Shown here piece after piece: positions 55,307 through 64,000 of a DNA stretch of 64,000 bases; position 1 is the first letter of the stretch; each line of letters starts with the position of its first letter. The DNA lies in contig CAAFVW010000116.1 in the NCBI GenBank assembly GCA_900766575.1, forward strand, positions 12,866 to 76,865, given 5' to 3'. The stretch comes from Lachnospiraceae bacterium (GTDB lineage: Bacteria > Bacillota > Clostridia > Lachnospirales > Lachnospiraceae). Under the pieces are notes generated by a model. That model was not told the DNA's origin. It made no database searches and was given only the letters and a program-made list of their open reading frames with translations. Position numbers and translations under genes: made by a program.

Positions 55307-55942
55307 TTAATCCTCCCGAAGCTCTTCCGCCAGCTTATGAAGCGCTCTTTTTTCCATACGGGAAACATAGCTTCTGGAGATTCCCAGCATTTCTCCGACC
55401 TCCTGCTGTGTATGTTCTTTGTACCCCAGAATTCCATAACGCATCACCAGAATCCGGTATTCCCTCTGTGTCAGACACTTTTCCAGTGCTGCGAACAGAC
55501 GCCTGATATTTCTCCCCAGTTCCAGTTCCTCCACAACATCTTTTTGTTTCTCTTCGATCACATCCAACAGGTGGATGGCATTGCCTTCCTTATCCTGTCC
55601 GATCGGTTCGTACAGGGAGACCTCTCTGGAAAGTTTTTTGCGGCCTCTTAGCATCATCAGAAGTTCGTTGTCAATACATCTACAGGCGTAAGTGGCCAGT
55701 CTCCCTTTTCCGGAATCAAAAGAGTTCACCGCCTTGATCAGTCCGATACATCCGATGGAGATCAGATCCTCCATATCTTCCTCAACATTCTGGTATTTTT
55801 TGACAATGTGTGCAACCAGACGCAAATTTCTCTCCACCAGGATGTCCCTGGCCTGTCTGGCTTCTTCCACGGTCCCTTCCCTGAGCAAACGAATATAATA
55901 CGCTTCTTCTCCTGCGGTTAGTGGCTGCTGAAAGGTCTTCAA
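55307..55942 (-). CDS. sigK: Sporulation sigma factor SigK
   Basis: 211 aa. Region 2 has NLRLVAHIVKKYQN, DLISIGCIGLIKAVNSFD and LATYACRCIDNELLMMLRG. SLYEPIGQDKEGNAIHLLDVIE is the SigK-specific link, and region 4 has TQQEVGEMLGISRSYVSRMEKRAL. The start is TTG 55,942 after GGAGGGATTTT. It begins at the PLT segment, so the hydrophobic pro-sequence present in B. subtilis pro-SigK is absent. There is an in-frame stop a few codons upstream. A single uninterrupted gene with no skin element. Confidence 0.94.
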   Translation of the reverse strand: MKTFQQPLTAGEEAYYIRLLREGTVEEARQARDILVERNLRLVAHIVKKYQNVEEDMEDLISIGCIGLIKAVNSFDSGKGRLATYACRCIDNELLMMLRGRKKLSREVSLYEPIGQDKEGNAIHLLDVIEEKQKDVVEELELGRNIRRLFAALEKCLTQREYRILVMRYGILGYKEHTQQEVGEMLGISRSYVSRMEKRALHKLAEELRED

Positions 55943-56020
55943 AAAATCCCTCCGTGGACCGTTGCTTATGATAGTTTATGTGTTTTTCTGTCCACAAGTG
56001 CCTGTCAGTTCCTCTTACCC

Positions 56021-57172
56021 TCAGAATAAAAACTGTGCCATCACATAATTGCTCAGATCCAGTCCCTTTTTCGTGAGTGCCAGCCAATGCTTTCCGTTTT
56101 CCTCACAGGTAACCAGCAATCCATCTGAAACGTTCTGCGCGATCACCGGTCCATACACTTCTTTCATGCTTTTCCCATACTGCTCCTCAAATGCTTCATA
56201 CGCTACTCCACGGATCAGACGCAGTCCCAGAAACATAGTCTCCTCCATCTGTTCCTGCACTGTAAGCGTCTGCTCTTCCTCCCGGCACTCCAACGGATGT
56301 TCCAGATACGTGCCAAGATCTCTTCCGTTTTGAAATCTCACATTATCCATCAGGGAAGCGGCACCAATACCAAATCCCAGATAATCCCTGCGAATCCAGT
56401 AACCCACATTATGTCTGCACTCGCGTCCCGCTACCGCATAATTGGAAATCTCATACCGGTGAAATCCATAGTTCTCCAGAATCTCTATAGTCTCCTCATA
56501 CATGGCCCGCTCCGTATCTTCCTCCGGCAAATGCAGTTCTCCCCGGTCTGCCATAGCAGCAAATGGCGTTCCCTCTTCTACGATCAGACTGTACGCAGAG
56601 ATATGCTGCGGCATGGGATCCAGCCGCAGTACTTTTTCCAACGTATCTCTATAGCTCTCAGGTGTCTGCCCCGGCAGTCCACTCATAACATCCACATTGA
56701 TATTCGTAAATCCTGCCTCCACTGCCTCACGGTACACCCGACAAAAGCCCTCAAAATCATGGATTCTGCCGAGCATTTTCAGTTCCTGTTCCTGGGCGGA
56801 CTGCATTCCGATACTGAGGCGGTTGATTCCCGCCACATAAAACTCCCGAAGTTTCTCTGCTGTGGCCGTACCCGGATTTACCTCCATGGTGATCTCCGCA
56901 TCCTCCGCCATCATATAGCTCTCCCGGATACACTCCATCAGCCGCCGTATGCTTTCTCCCGACAACAGGGATGGTGTGCCTCCACCGATAAATACACTTG
57001 TTACCATACGGTCTGTGCAATCTTCTGCTCTTCCCCTGATTTCTGCAAAAAGTGCAGCCATATACGTTTCCATGGTCTGCTCCGTGGCTGGGGCAGACAG
57101 GAAATCACAATAGCTGCACTTTTTCACACAAAAGGGAATATGAATGTACAATTCCAGTTCTTTCTGATTCAT
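56021..57172 (-). CDS. hemW: HemW-like radical SAM protein
   Basis: 383 aa. CVKKCSYCDF is the CxxxCxxC iron-sulfur motif. FIGGGTPSLLSG, NPGTATAEKLREF, RLSIGMQSAQ and DVMSGLPGQT follow the HemN/HemW family order. ECRHNVGYW is the motif in HemW. It probably acts as a haem chaperone rather than coproporphyrinogen oxidase. ATG 57,172 is used (AAGGAG 4 bases upstream); there are in-frame ATGs up to 57,208. It is the standard partner of lepA, its upstream neighbour. Confidence 0.93.
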   Translation of the reverse strand: MNQKELELYIHIPFCVKKCSYCDFLSAPATEQTMETYMAALFAEIRGRAEDCTDRMVTSVFIGGGTPSLLSGESIRRLMECIRESYMMAEDAEITMEVNPGTATAEKLREFYVAGINRLSIGMQSAQEQELKMLGRIHDFEGFCRVYREAVEAGFTNINVDVMSGLPGQTPESYRDTLEKVLRLDPMPQHISAYSLIVEEGTPFAAMADRGELHLPEEDTERAMYEETIEILENYGFHRYEISNYAVAGRECRHNVGYWIRRDYLGFGIGAASLMDNVRFQNGRDLGTYLEHPLECREEEQTLTVQEQMEETMFLGLRLIRGVAYEAFEEQYGKSMKEVYGPVIAQNVSDGLLVTCEENGKHWLALTKKGLDLSNYVMAQFLF

Positions 57173-57194
57173 ATTGCTCCTTTGATTCATCTCA

Positions 57195-59012
57195 TTAATT
57201 TTTATCATCCAGCTTCAGAACACTCATAAATGCCTTCTGTGGAATCTCTACGTTGCCGAACTGGCGCATACGCTTCTTACCCTCTTTCTGCTTCTCCAGC
57301 AGTTTTTTCTTACGGGTAATATCACCACCGTAGCATTTGGCCAGTACATCCTTACGCATGGCTTTGACCGTCTCTCTGGCAATGACCTTGCCGCCGATAG
57401 CTGCCTGAATCGGAATCTCGAAGAGGTGTCTGGGAATCTCATCCTTCAGCTTCTCGCACATCTTACGGCCTCTCTCATAGGCAGAATCCGCACAGACGAT
57501 AAAGGACAATGCATCCACTTCCTCCCGGTTGATCAGGATGTCCAGTTTCACCAGATTGGATCTCTCATAACCCTTCAGATCATAGTCAAAGGAAGCATAA
57601 CCGCGGGAGCGGGATTTCAACGCATCAAAGAAATCATAAATGATTTCATTTAAGGGCAGTTCGTATTTTAACAAAGCTCTGGTGCCCTCAATGTATTCCA
57701 TACCGAGATATTTGCCCCGGCGTTCCTGACACAGTTCCATAATCGAACCGATAAATTCGGAAGTCACCATGATCTCCGCATTTACCACCGGTTCCTCCAT
57801 ATACTCGATTTCCGAAGGGTCCGGCAGGTTGGACGGATTGGTCAGTTCGATCACTTCCCCGTTGGTCTTGTGCACCTTATAGACAACACCGGGTGCAGTC
57901 GTCACCAGATCCAGATTGTATTCTCTCTCCAGTCTCTCCTGAATGATCTCCAGATGCAAAAGTCCCAGGAAACCGCAGCGGAAACCGAAGCCCAATGCCA
58001 CGGATGTCTCCGGCTCATAGAACAGAGAAGCATCGTTTAACTGTAATTTTTCCAACGCATCTCTCAGATCCGGATACTTGGACCCGTCTGCCGGATACAG
58101 ACCGCAGTATACCATGGACTGTACTTTCTTATAACCGGGCAGCGGCTCTGCGCAGGGATTGTTGTCGTCCGTCACTGTATCGCCTACTGCCGTATCCTTT
58201 ACATTCTTAATGGATGCGGTAATGTAACCTACCATTCCGGCAGAAAGTTCCTCGCAGGGAATAAACTGCCCTGCTCCGAAATAACCGACTTCCACAACCT
58301 CTTCCTTTGCTCCGGTGGCCATCATCCGGATCATAGTGCCCTTTTTCACTGTGCCTTCCATGACACGGCAGAAAATGATAACACCTTTGTAGGAATCATA
58401 CACAGAATCAAAGATCAGGGCCTGCAGCGGGTTGTCCGGATTCCCCTTGGGCGCGGGGATCTTCTTTACGATCTGCTCTAAGACTTCCTCGATGCCGATG
58501 CCATTTTTCGCGGAGATCAGCGGTGCATCCTGTGCCTCGATACCGATCACATCTTCAATCTCCTCAATGACTCTCTGGGGATCTGCGCTGGGCAGATCGA
58601 TCTTGTTGATCACCGGGAAAACATCCAGATCATGGTCCAGTGCCAGATAAACATTGGCCAGTGTCTGTGCTTCGATCCCCTGGGCCGCATCTACCACCAG
58701 AATGGCGCCATCGCAGGCTGCCAGGGAACGGCTGACCTCATAATTGAAATCCACATGTCCCGGAGTATCAATAAGATTAAAAATATATTCTTCTCCATCC
58801 TGTGCCTTATATACGGTGCGCACGGCCTGCGCCTTGATGGTGATTCCACGTTCTCTCTCCAGATCCATATTGTCCAGGACCTGCGCCTGCATCTCTCTGC
58901 TGGTAAGCAGACCGGTCTTCTCGATGATGCGGTCTGCCAGGGTTGATTTCCCGTGATCTATATGTGCCACAATACAAAAATTGCGGATCTTGCTCTGATC
59001 TATTGCTGCCAT
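57195..59012 (-). CDS. lepA: Elongation factor 4 (LepA) GTPase
   Basis: 605 aa, full length. G1 [18 protein letters not shown]2 [14 protein letters not shown]3 [16 protein letters not shown]4 [12 protein letters not shown]. Domain V and the LepA-specific C-terminal domain ([21 protein letters not shown], then [35 protein letters not shown]) are all there. It back-translocates ribosomes. ATG 59,012 is preceded by AAAGGACAGTAGT; upstream ATG 59,033 has no ribosome site. Confidence 0.97.
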   Translation of the reverse strand: MAAIDQSKIRNFCIVAHIDHGKSTLADRIIEKTGLLTSREMQAQVLDNMDLERERGITIKAQAVRTVYKAQDGEEYIFNLIDTPGHVDFNYEVSRSLAACDGAILVVDAAQGIEAQTLANVYLALDHDLDVFPVINKIDLPSADPQRVIEEIEDVIGIEAQDAPLISAKNGIGIEEVLEQIVKKIPAPKGNPDNPLQALIFDSVYDSYKGVIIFCRVMEGTVKKGTMIRMMATGAKEEVVEVGYFGAGQFIPCEELSAGMVGYITASIKNVKDTAVGDTVTDDNNPCAEPLPGYKKVQSMVYCGLYPADGSKYPDLRDALEKLQLNDASLFYEPETSVALGFGFRCGFLGLLHLEIIQERLEREYNLDLVTTAPGVVYKVHKTNGEVIELTNPSNLPDPSEIEYMEEPVVNAEIMVTSEFIGSIMELCQERRGKYLGMEYIEGTRALLKYELPLNEIIYDFFDALKSRSRGYASFDYDLKGYERSNLVKLDILINREEVDALSFIVCADSAYERGRKMCEKLKDEIPRHLFEIPIQAAIGGKVIARETVKAMRKDVLAKCYGGDITRKKKLLEKQKEGKKRMRQFGNVEIPQKAFMSVLKLDDKN

Positions 59013-59090
59013 ACTACTGTCCTTTCCTGACATATTCTTGCATCTAACGATTGTAGCATAAATTCCGCGTTCTTGTCTATGTTTTTCACA

Positions 59091-60248
59091 CTATTCGCCC
59101 GTTAAGACCAGATTCAGAATATGTGCCAGAGGATCACAGGCGTTCATGGCTTCCTCCAGCGTGTTGTTCTGGGCTCCCAGTTCCACCAGAAGCGTCCGTG
59201 GACGCAGGTGCATATTGTACCGGTAACCCTTCAGATAAATTCTGCGGGTAAGCCCCGGGTAGTATTCTGCCGCTTTCAGCTGCATCTGAAAAGAAAAAGC
59301 CAGATTTGCCTCCTGGTTTTCATTGACCAGATAATCAATATCCCCTGTCTTGCGGGTACGGCTGAGACCATTAAAAAACATAAATCTTGCCGTTGGCCTG
59401 CCCTGAATATCTGTCACCAGTCTGGTTCCATCCGCCACTTCATCCCGGTGCAGATCAATAACTACCTGTATTGAGGGATTCTCTGCAAGAATCTGTTCCA
59501 CGGCAGGGAGCGCTCTGGAATACGCATTGTCCCTTGTCTCCACATCATACTCTCCGGTATGATGCAAGACCCGGTATCCATATTGTTCCGTCAGAATCTG
59601 TGTCAGCCGTTCTCCCACTCCCACGATCCCGGTAGTTACATCTCCTGCTACAGAATCCGCAAAAGCCTCCTGGGAATGGGTATGGTAGATCAGAATCTGA
59701 GGTCCTTCTCCCTCTTTGGTAAGTTTCATATCCATCCCCAGAAGTTTCTCAACATCCAGTTGATCGCTGCCCGCCATCGTATTGGCATCTATGGCATAAA
59801 AATTCCGCACCAGTGTCTCATAATCGGACAACTGTGCCAGATCAATCTGTACCTGTTGTGTTGCAGGAAGAAATCCATCCGCGATGGTCTCTGTTATCTG
59901 TTCCATATGCTCCGGATTCTGTGTCGTCTGTGTCCTGTCCTGCTCCGGCTGTGGAAGCAGAAGTTCTTCACTGATCAGATCCTCCGTGGTCAGCGTCCGG
60001 CAGGTAGTCTCATCTTCTTCCGGATTCTGCGCTTCCTGTTCTGTCAGAACCCCAACCCCTAATAATGGAGACACTTCCTGTATGCTCTGCTGAAACCACA
60101 GTCCTGTCCCCCGCATCTCTCCGATCAAATCTTTTGCACAGGCAAATACCGGAAATTCATTCTCTCCACCATCTGTCAGCAGGAGGCCACAGACACACAT
60201 CAGTAAGAACAGTCCGATTCGCCAGGTGTTTTTTTCCTGATTTTTCAT
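59091..60248 (-). CDS. spoIIP: Stage II sporulation protein P (SpoIIP)
   Basis: 385 aa. N-terminal membrane anchor (RIGLFLLMCVCGLLL). The C-terminal amidase/endopeptidase domain has LIYHTHSQEAFADS, VVIDLHRDEV, FMFFNGL and LVELGAQNNTLEEA, which hold the metal ligands. It degrades septal peptidoglycan in engulfment with SpoIID/M. ATG 60,248 follows GGGAGGGCACAGGC. Transcribed right after gpr. Confidence 0.94.
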   Translation of the reverse strand: MKNQEKNTWRIGLFLLMCVCGLLLTDGGENEFPVFACAKDLIGEMRGTGLWFQQSIQEVSPLLGVGVLTEQEAQNPEEDETTCRTLTTEDLISEELLLPQPEQDRTQTTQNPEHMEQITETIADGFLPATQQVQIDLAQLSDYETLVRNFYAIDANTMAGSDQLDVEKLLGMDMKLTKEGEGPQILIYHTHSQEAFADSVAGDVTTGIVGVGERLTQILTEQYGYRVLHHTGEYDVETRDNAYSRALPAVEQILAENPSIQVVIDLHRDEVADGTRLVTDIQGRPTARFMFFNGLSRTRKTGDIDYLVNENQEANLAFSFQMQLKAAEYYPGLTRRIYLKGYRYNMHLRPRTLLVELGAQNNTLEEAMNACDPLAHILNLVLTGE

Positions 60249-60288
60249 GCCTGTGCCCTCCCGCTCATTCTCCCTTATATATATGCAG

Positions 60289-61209
60289 CTATGACCAGTT
60301 TTTTTCCATGGCAATATTGATTCCCTCAGACACCGTATAGCTGACCCGTCTGATTACGGAATCAATGTCTTTTCCGGTCATATACATATTATTCAGTTCC
60401 GCAAAAGCCATACGGTGCTGCCCCATATATTTTACGGCATCAAATTCCTTTTCCCCGCTCATCAGTTTCTCCAGAGCATCCCCTACAATCGTGGCAGCAT
60501 CCACCACCGTCGGAATCCCAATGGCAATCACCGGTACACCCAGAGTTTCCTCCGTCAGGGCATTCCGATGATTCCCCACACCAGAGCCGGGCTGAATCCC
60601 GGTGTTGGTGATCTGGATCGTGCGGTTCAGTCTTCTGGTACTGCGGGCCGCCAGGGCGTCTACCACGATCAATACATCCGGCGTTGTCTCCTTCACCACA
60701 CCGTTTATGATCTCCGCCGTCTCCATGCCAGTCTTCGCCATCACTCCCGGTTCAATACTGCTGATCAGGTTCATACGGGTACAGTTATAAGCCGCTTTCC
60801 CGTAAGTTCTGACTACGTGCCTTGTGATCAGCAGATGGTCCACCACCTGCGGCCCCAGTGCATCCGCCGTCACTTCCCGATTCCCCAAACCTACGATCAG
60901 TACCGAGAGTTCTTCCGCTTCTCCCGGCATCATTTTCAGCAGTTCTTCCGCCAACGCCTCCGAAATCTCCCGATGGTAATCATCATCCGGCTCCACCATG
61001 GCCGGTGCCTCCATGGTCACATAGACTCCCATAGGCTTTCCCAGTGTTTTTTCTGCATTTTTCGTATCAATCGTCACTGTGGTGATACGAATATCCGTCT
61101 CCTCCTCGTAATGTTCATCCACCGATACTCCCCGCAGTTTGCTCTCTTCCTCACTGACGCTCTCCCTTGCCTCCAGGGCCAGATCTGTTCTGATTTGAAA
61201 AGTTTCCAT
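60289..61209 (-). CDS. gpr: Germination protease GPR
   Basis: 306 aa. IRTDLALEARESV matches the pro-segment/SASP-like start, VLIVGLGNREVTADALGP and SSIEPGVMAKTGMETAEII are the core motifs, with DALAARSTRRLNRTIQITNTG and GIQPGSGVGNHRNAL. It cleaves small acid-soluble spore proteins when spores germinate. ATG 61,209 is placed 6 bases after GAGG; earlier ATGs at 61,212 and 61,221 are alternatives. Diverges from rpsT, as in many Clostridia. Confidence 0.95.
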   Translation of the reverse strand: METFQIRTDLALEARESVSEEESKLRGVSVDEHYEEETDIRITTVTIDTKNAEKTLGKPMGVYVTMEAPAMVEPDDDYHREISEALAEELLKMMPGEAEELSVLIVGLGNREVTADALGPQVVDHLLITRHVVRTYGKAAYNCTRMNLISSIEPGVMAKTGMETAEIINGVVKETTPDVLIVVDALAARSTRRLNRTIQITNTGIQPGSGVGNHRNALTEETLGVPVIAIGIPTVVDAATIVGDALEKLMSGEKEFDAVKYMGQHRMAFAELNNMYMTGKDIDSVIRRVSYTVSEGINIAMEKNWS

Positions 61210-61293
61210 CATTATCCTCATGTCTTTCCGCAGCCTGCATATTTTTTGCCTTTCTTATCAGGATATTTTTTACAAAAATCCGCAAAATATGTA

Positions 61294-61322
61294 TTGACAA
61301 AAGCTTACAGATTGTCTACACT
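61294..61322 (+). promoter_or_regulatory. rpsT promoter
   Basis: TTGACA (61,294-61,299), 17 bases, TACACT (61,317-61,322), followed by an AT-rich leader of about 90 bases to the rpsT start. Confidence 0.8.
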
Positions 61323-61418
61323 ACAATAGTATGTTTACGTTAGTCTTCCGTGTCTGGCTAAAGTGAAACATTTCTTGTAAATTATAATTTTATTGTATAC
61401 ATTATGGAGGTGTACGAC

Positions 61419-61682
61419 TTGGCTAACATTAAATCTGCAAAAAAGAGAATTTTAGTATCCCGCACAAGAGCTGACAGAAACAAGGCTATCAGATCCGGCG
61501 TTAAGACCGCTATCAAGAAGGTATACGCTGCAATCGACAATGGTGATAAGGAAGCTGCTAAGGCTGAACTGGCTGCTGCTACCAAGACCATCGAGATGGC
61601 TACTTCTAAGGGCGTTTACCACAAGAACAACGCTGCAAGAAAGGTTTCCCGTCTGAGCAAAGCTGTCAACGGAATGGCTTAA
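61419..61682 (+). CDS. rpsT: 30S ribosomal protein S20
   Basis: 87 aa, basic. NIKSAKKRILVSRTRADRNKAIRSGVKTAIKK and AATKTIEMATSKGVYHKNNAARKVSRLSKAV are characteristic S20 helices. The start is TTG 61,419, because TGGAGG stands 8 bases before it. ATG 61,404 is itself in the Shine-Dalgarno. It binds 16S rRNA. A UUG start on rpsT is also known in E. coli, where it affects autoregulation. Confidence 0.95.
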   Translation: MANIKSAKKRILVSRTRADRNKAIRSGVKTAIKKVYAAIDNGDKEAAKAELAAATKTIEMATSKGVYHKNNAARKVSRLSKAVNGMA

Positions 61683-61716
61683 TTTTTCTTGCACTGGTAC
61701 AGAATTTAAGACATAC

Positions 61717-61751
61717 AAAAGCACCTATACCGTCATGTAGGTGCTTTTTTT
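61717..61751 (+). terminator. rpsT terminator
   Basis: AAAAGCACCTA and TAGGTGCTTTT arms around a short loop, followed by TTTTTTT. Confidence 0.92.
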
Positions 61752-61821
61752 ATACCCATTTTTCAGTATTCTTTGCTTCACCGTTCCATGGAAAATTTCC
61801 ATAGAAAAAGTTCCATGGAAA

Positions 61822-61866
61822 CAAAAAATCCGCTGTGCAGTATTTCTGCACAACGGATTTTTTATT
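61822..61866. terminator. pnp terminator (bidirectional)
   Basis: AAAAAATCCG and TGTGCAG arms enclose a 5-base loop; both strands end with T runs of six. It lies right after the pnp stop on the minus strand. Confidence 0.9.
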
Positions 61867-61887
61867 ATTCTCTTATTGGCTCACAAC

Positions 61888-63978
61888 TTACTGCTGTGCC
61901 ACATCCTTCATAGAGAAGCTGATTCTGCCCATCTTGTCCTTACCAAGGCATACTACAGTTACCACATCACCCAGGGTCAGTACATCTTCTACACGGTTGA
62001 TTCTCTCCTTTGCGATCTTGGAGATGTGTACCATACCTTCCTTGCCGGGTGCGAACTCGATGAATGCGCCGAATTCCTTAATGCTTACAACTTTGCCCTT
62101 GAAAATCTGACCTTCTTCGAAGTCAGTGGTGATGATCTTCACCATATCCAGAGCCTTGTCCATCATTTCCTTATCCGTACCGCAGATAGATACCTTACCG
62201 TCATCGGTAATATCGATCTTTACGCCAGTACGTGCGATGATCTCATTGATGGTCTTACCACGCTGTCCTACAACATCTCCGATTCTGTCGGGATCGATCT
62301 GGATGGAGATGATCTTGGGAGCATACTTGCCAACCTCTGTTCTGGGAGCAGAGATTGCAGGCTTCATGCAGGTATCCATGATGAACAGTCTGGCATCACG
62401 GCATCTTGCAATAGCGCCCTCTACGATAGGTCTGGTCAGACCATGAATCTTAATATCCATCTGGATTGCGGTAATGCCTTCGGTTGTACCGGTTACCTTA
62501 AAGTCCATATCTCCGAAGAAGTCTTCCAGGCCCTGGATATCGGTCAGCAGAACGAAATCATCATCGGTCTCACCGGTTACCAGACCACAGGAAATACCAG
62601 CCACCATCTTCTTGATAGGTACGCCTGCAGCCATCAGAGACATACAGGAAGCACAGGTAGAAGCCATGGAAGTAGATCCGTTGGACTCAAAAGTCTCAGA
62701 TACGGTACGAATTGCATAAGGGAATTCGTCCTCACTGGGCAGTACAGGGATCAGGGCTCTCTCAGCCAGAGCGCCATGACCGATCTCACGTCTTCCGGGT
62801 CCGCGGGAAGGTTTAGTCTCACCTACGGAATAGGAAGGGAAGTTATAATGATGCATATATCTCTTGCTTACTTCATTCTCATCCAGTCCATCGATCTTCT
62901 GCTGCTCGGACAGAGGTGCCAGAGTACATACGTTACAGATCTGGGTCTGACCACGGGTGAACATAGCGGAACCATGTACACGAGGGATGATATCCACCTC
63001 TGCTGCCAGAGGACGGATCTGAGTAATTGCACGGCCGTCGGGACGCTTGTGATCCTTCAGGATCATCTTACGAACGGTCTTCTTCTCATACTGATATACT
63101 GCTTCGCCCAGGATAGCAAGCCACTCCTCGTTCTCAGCAAAAGCCTCAGTCAGCTTGTCGGTGATCACGCGAATATTCTCCTCACGGGTCTGCTTGTCAT
63201 CGGTGAATACAGCTTCTTCCATCTCAGCGGGAGATACAATTTTCTTCATCTCCTCGAACATCTCTGCAGGAACGGCACAGCTGGTATACTCATGCTTCTT
63301 CTTGCCTGCTTCTGCTACGATCTTGTCGATGAATGCAATGATGGTCTGGTTCACTTCATGAGCCTTGTAGATTGCTTCGATCATGGTAGCCTCAGGAATC
63401 TCGTTGGCTCCGGCTTCGATCATGATGACTTTCTCTCTGGTAGAGGCAACGGTCAGGTTCAGATCACCCTTCTTCCACTGCTCCTGGCTGGGATTGATGA
63501 TAAACTCACCATCGATCATACCCACCTGGGTCATAGCACAGGGACCATCAAAAGGAATATCGGAAATGCAGGTTGCGATTGCGGCACCGATCATGGCCAC
63601 CAGCTCGGGACGGCACTCAGGATCTACACTCATTACCATGTTGTTCAGGGTTACATCATTGCGGTAATCCTTGGGGAACAGAGGCCGCATAGGTCTGTCG
63701 ATGACACGGCTGGTCAGAATAGCATTCTCGCTGGCCTTGCCTTCTCTTTTGTTGAAACCGCCGGGGATCTTACCCACAGCGTACATTTTCTCTTCATACT
63801 CTACACTCAGAGGGAAGAAATCGATACCGTCTCTGGGCTTCTCGGAAGCGGTTGCGGTACAGAGAACAGTGGTATCACCATAGTGCATGAATGCACATCC
63901 GTTTGCCTGCTTACCTACACGGTTGATATCAACCACCAGAGGTCTGCCTGCAAGATCCATCTTGTAACTTTGATACAT
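61888..63978 (-). CDS. pnp: Polyribonucleotide nucleotidyltransferase (PNPase)
   Basis: 696 aa, full length. Two RNase PH domains (NREGKASENAILTSRVIDRP-like KREGKASENA, and YNFPSYSVGETKPSRGPGRREIGHGALAERAL). A KH domain follows (DVVGQRGKTINEIIARTGVKIDI) and a C-terminal S1 domain (GQIFKGKVVSIKEFGAFIEFAPGKEGMVHIS). It degrades RNA by phosphorolysis. AGGAGGAATTT precedes ATG. It lies downstream of rpsT on the opposite strand, unlike the usual rpsO-pnp order, which may lie just beyond the window. Confidence 0.97.
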   Translation of the reverse strand: MYQSYKMDLAGRPLVVDINRVGKQANGCAFMHYGDTTVLCTATASEKPRDGIDFFPLSVEYEEKMYAVGKIPGGFNKREGKASENAILTSRVIDRPMRPLFPKDYRNDVTLNNMVMSVDPECRPELVAMIGAAIATCISDIPFDGPCAMTQVGMIDGEFIINPSQEQWKKGDLNLTVASTREKVIMIEAGANEIPEATMIEAIYKAHEVNQTIIAFIDKIVAEAGKKKHEYTSCAVPAEMFEEMKKIVSPAEMEEAVFTDDKQTREENIRVITDKLTEAFAENEEWLAILGEAVYQYEKKTVRKMILKDHKRPDGRAITQIRPLAAEVDIIPRVHGSAMFTRGQTQICNVCTLAPLSEQQKIDGLDENEVSKRYMHHYNFPSYSVGETKPSRGPGRREIGHGALAERALIPVLPSEDEFPYAIRTVSETFESNGSTSMASTCASCMSLMAAGVPIKKMVAGISCGLVTGETDDDFVLLTDIQGLEDFFGDMDFKVTGTTEGITAIQMDIKIHGLTRPIVEGAIARCRDARLFIMDTCMKPAISAPRTEVGKYAPKIISIQIDPDRIGDVVGQRGKTINEIIARTGVKIDITDDGKVSICGTDKEMMDKALDMVKIITTDFEEGQIFKGKVVSIKEFGAFIEFAPGKEGMVHISKIAKERINRVEDVLTLGDVVTVVCLGKDKMGRISFSMKDVAQQ

Positions 63979-64000
63979 AAATTCCTCCTATCCATCGTAC

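Noticed and set aside
1..64000. tRNA or rRNA genes
   Set aside because: No cloverleaf with a matching TTCGA arm or rRNA-like stretch was recognised on either strand; the integration site is a protein gene, not a tRNA.

Overview
The window is about 80% prophage. It looks like the chromosome of a spore-forming, low-to-mid GC Firmicute of the Lachnospiraceae type. The host genes at the right end point to this: sigK, spoIIP, gpr, lepA, hemW, rpsT, pnp and a pilT-like ATPase. All have strong AGGAGG-type ribosome binding sites, and several start at TTG. The genus cannot be fixed from the sequence alone.

Layout. (1) 1-51,957: a prophage that runs off the left edge inside its large serine recombinase. 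Its right end splits a comM (Mg-chelatase-like) gene, whose first 310 or so codons remain at 51,928-52,887. The missing 3' half should lie just left of this window. (2) 52,888-64,000: host genes, nearly all on the minus strand: comM', pilT, an HD-domain protein, sigK, hemW, lepA, spoIIP and gpr, then rpsT on the plus strand and pnp on the minus strand.

Most prophage genes are on the minus strand, so the map reads from right to left. A switch region at 43.5-43.7 kb carries two divergent near-consensus promoters and an array of TGAAGTT operators. Leftward of it come a Y-family polymerase, a 367-aa unknown protein and a second XRE-ImmA pair with its own TTACGC operators. The replication genes follow: DUF4406, DUF2800 nuclease-like, DUF2815 ssDNA-binding-like, family A polymerase, VapE-type primase/helicase, VRR-NUC, SNF2-type helicase and an ArpU-like late regulator. 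Then come an orphan MazF toxin and a two-gene unit with its own promoter. A DNA-modification block carries SAM synthetase, HNH, ParB-MTase and a C5 MTase with an unusual repeat-rich insertion. An amidoligase / gamma-glutamylcyclotransferase cassette is punctuated by interspersed repeats. Packaging and structural genes follow in siphovirus HK97-like order: TerS, TerL, portal, ClpP-like protease, HK97 capsid, connectors, tail tube, frameshifted tail chaperones, tape measure and baseplate/fibre genes. Holin, endolysin and integrase close the phage.

Rightward of the switch, on the plus strand, are XRE and ImmA regulators, four little-known genes (including a PD-(D/E)XK-like nuclease and a SLOG protein), and a restriction-modification locus. 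That locus has a C5 MTase, an XRE controller, a PLD-family endonuclease and a DEAD/Z1 ATPase, which matches the CglI/NgoAVII architecture. A SymE-like protein sits at the end. This arm is the lysogeny and phage-defence side of the element.

The items most worth following up are: the amidoligase cassette, with a C-terminal module shared between two adjacent proteins and a composite repeat between its genes; the prophage-borne NgoAVII-like system; comM disruption as a possible genetic switch; and an opposite-strand gene lodged between portal and terminase.
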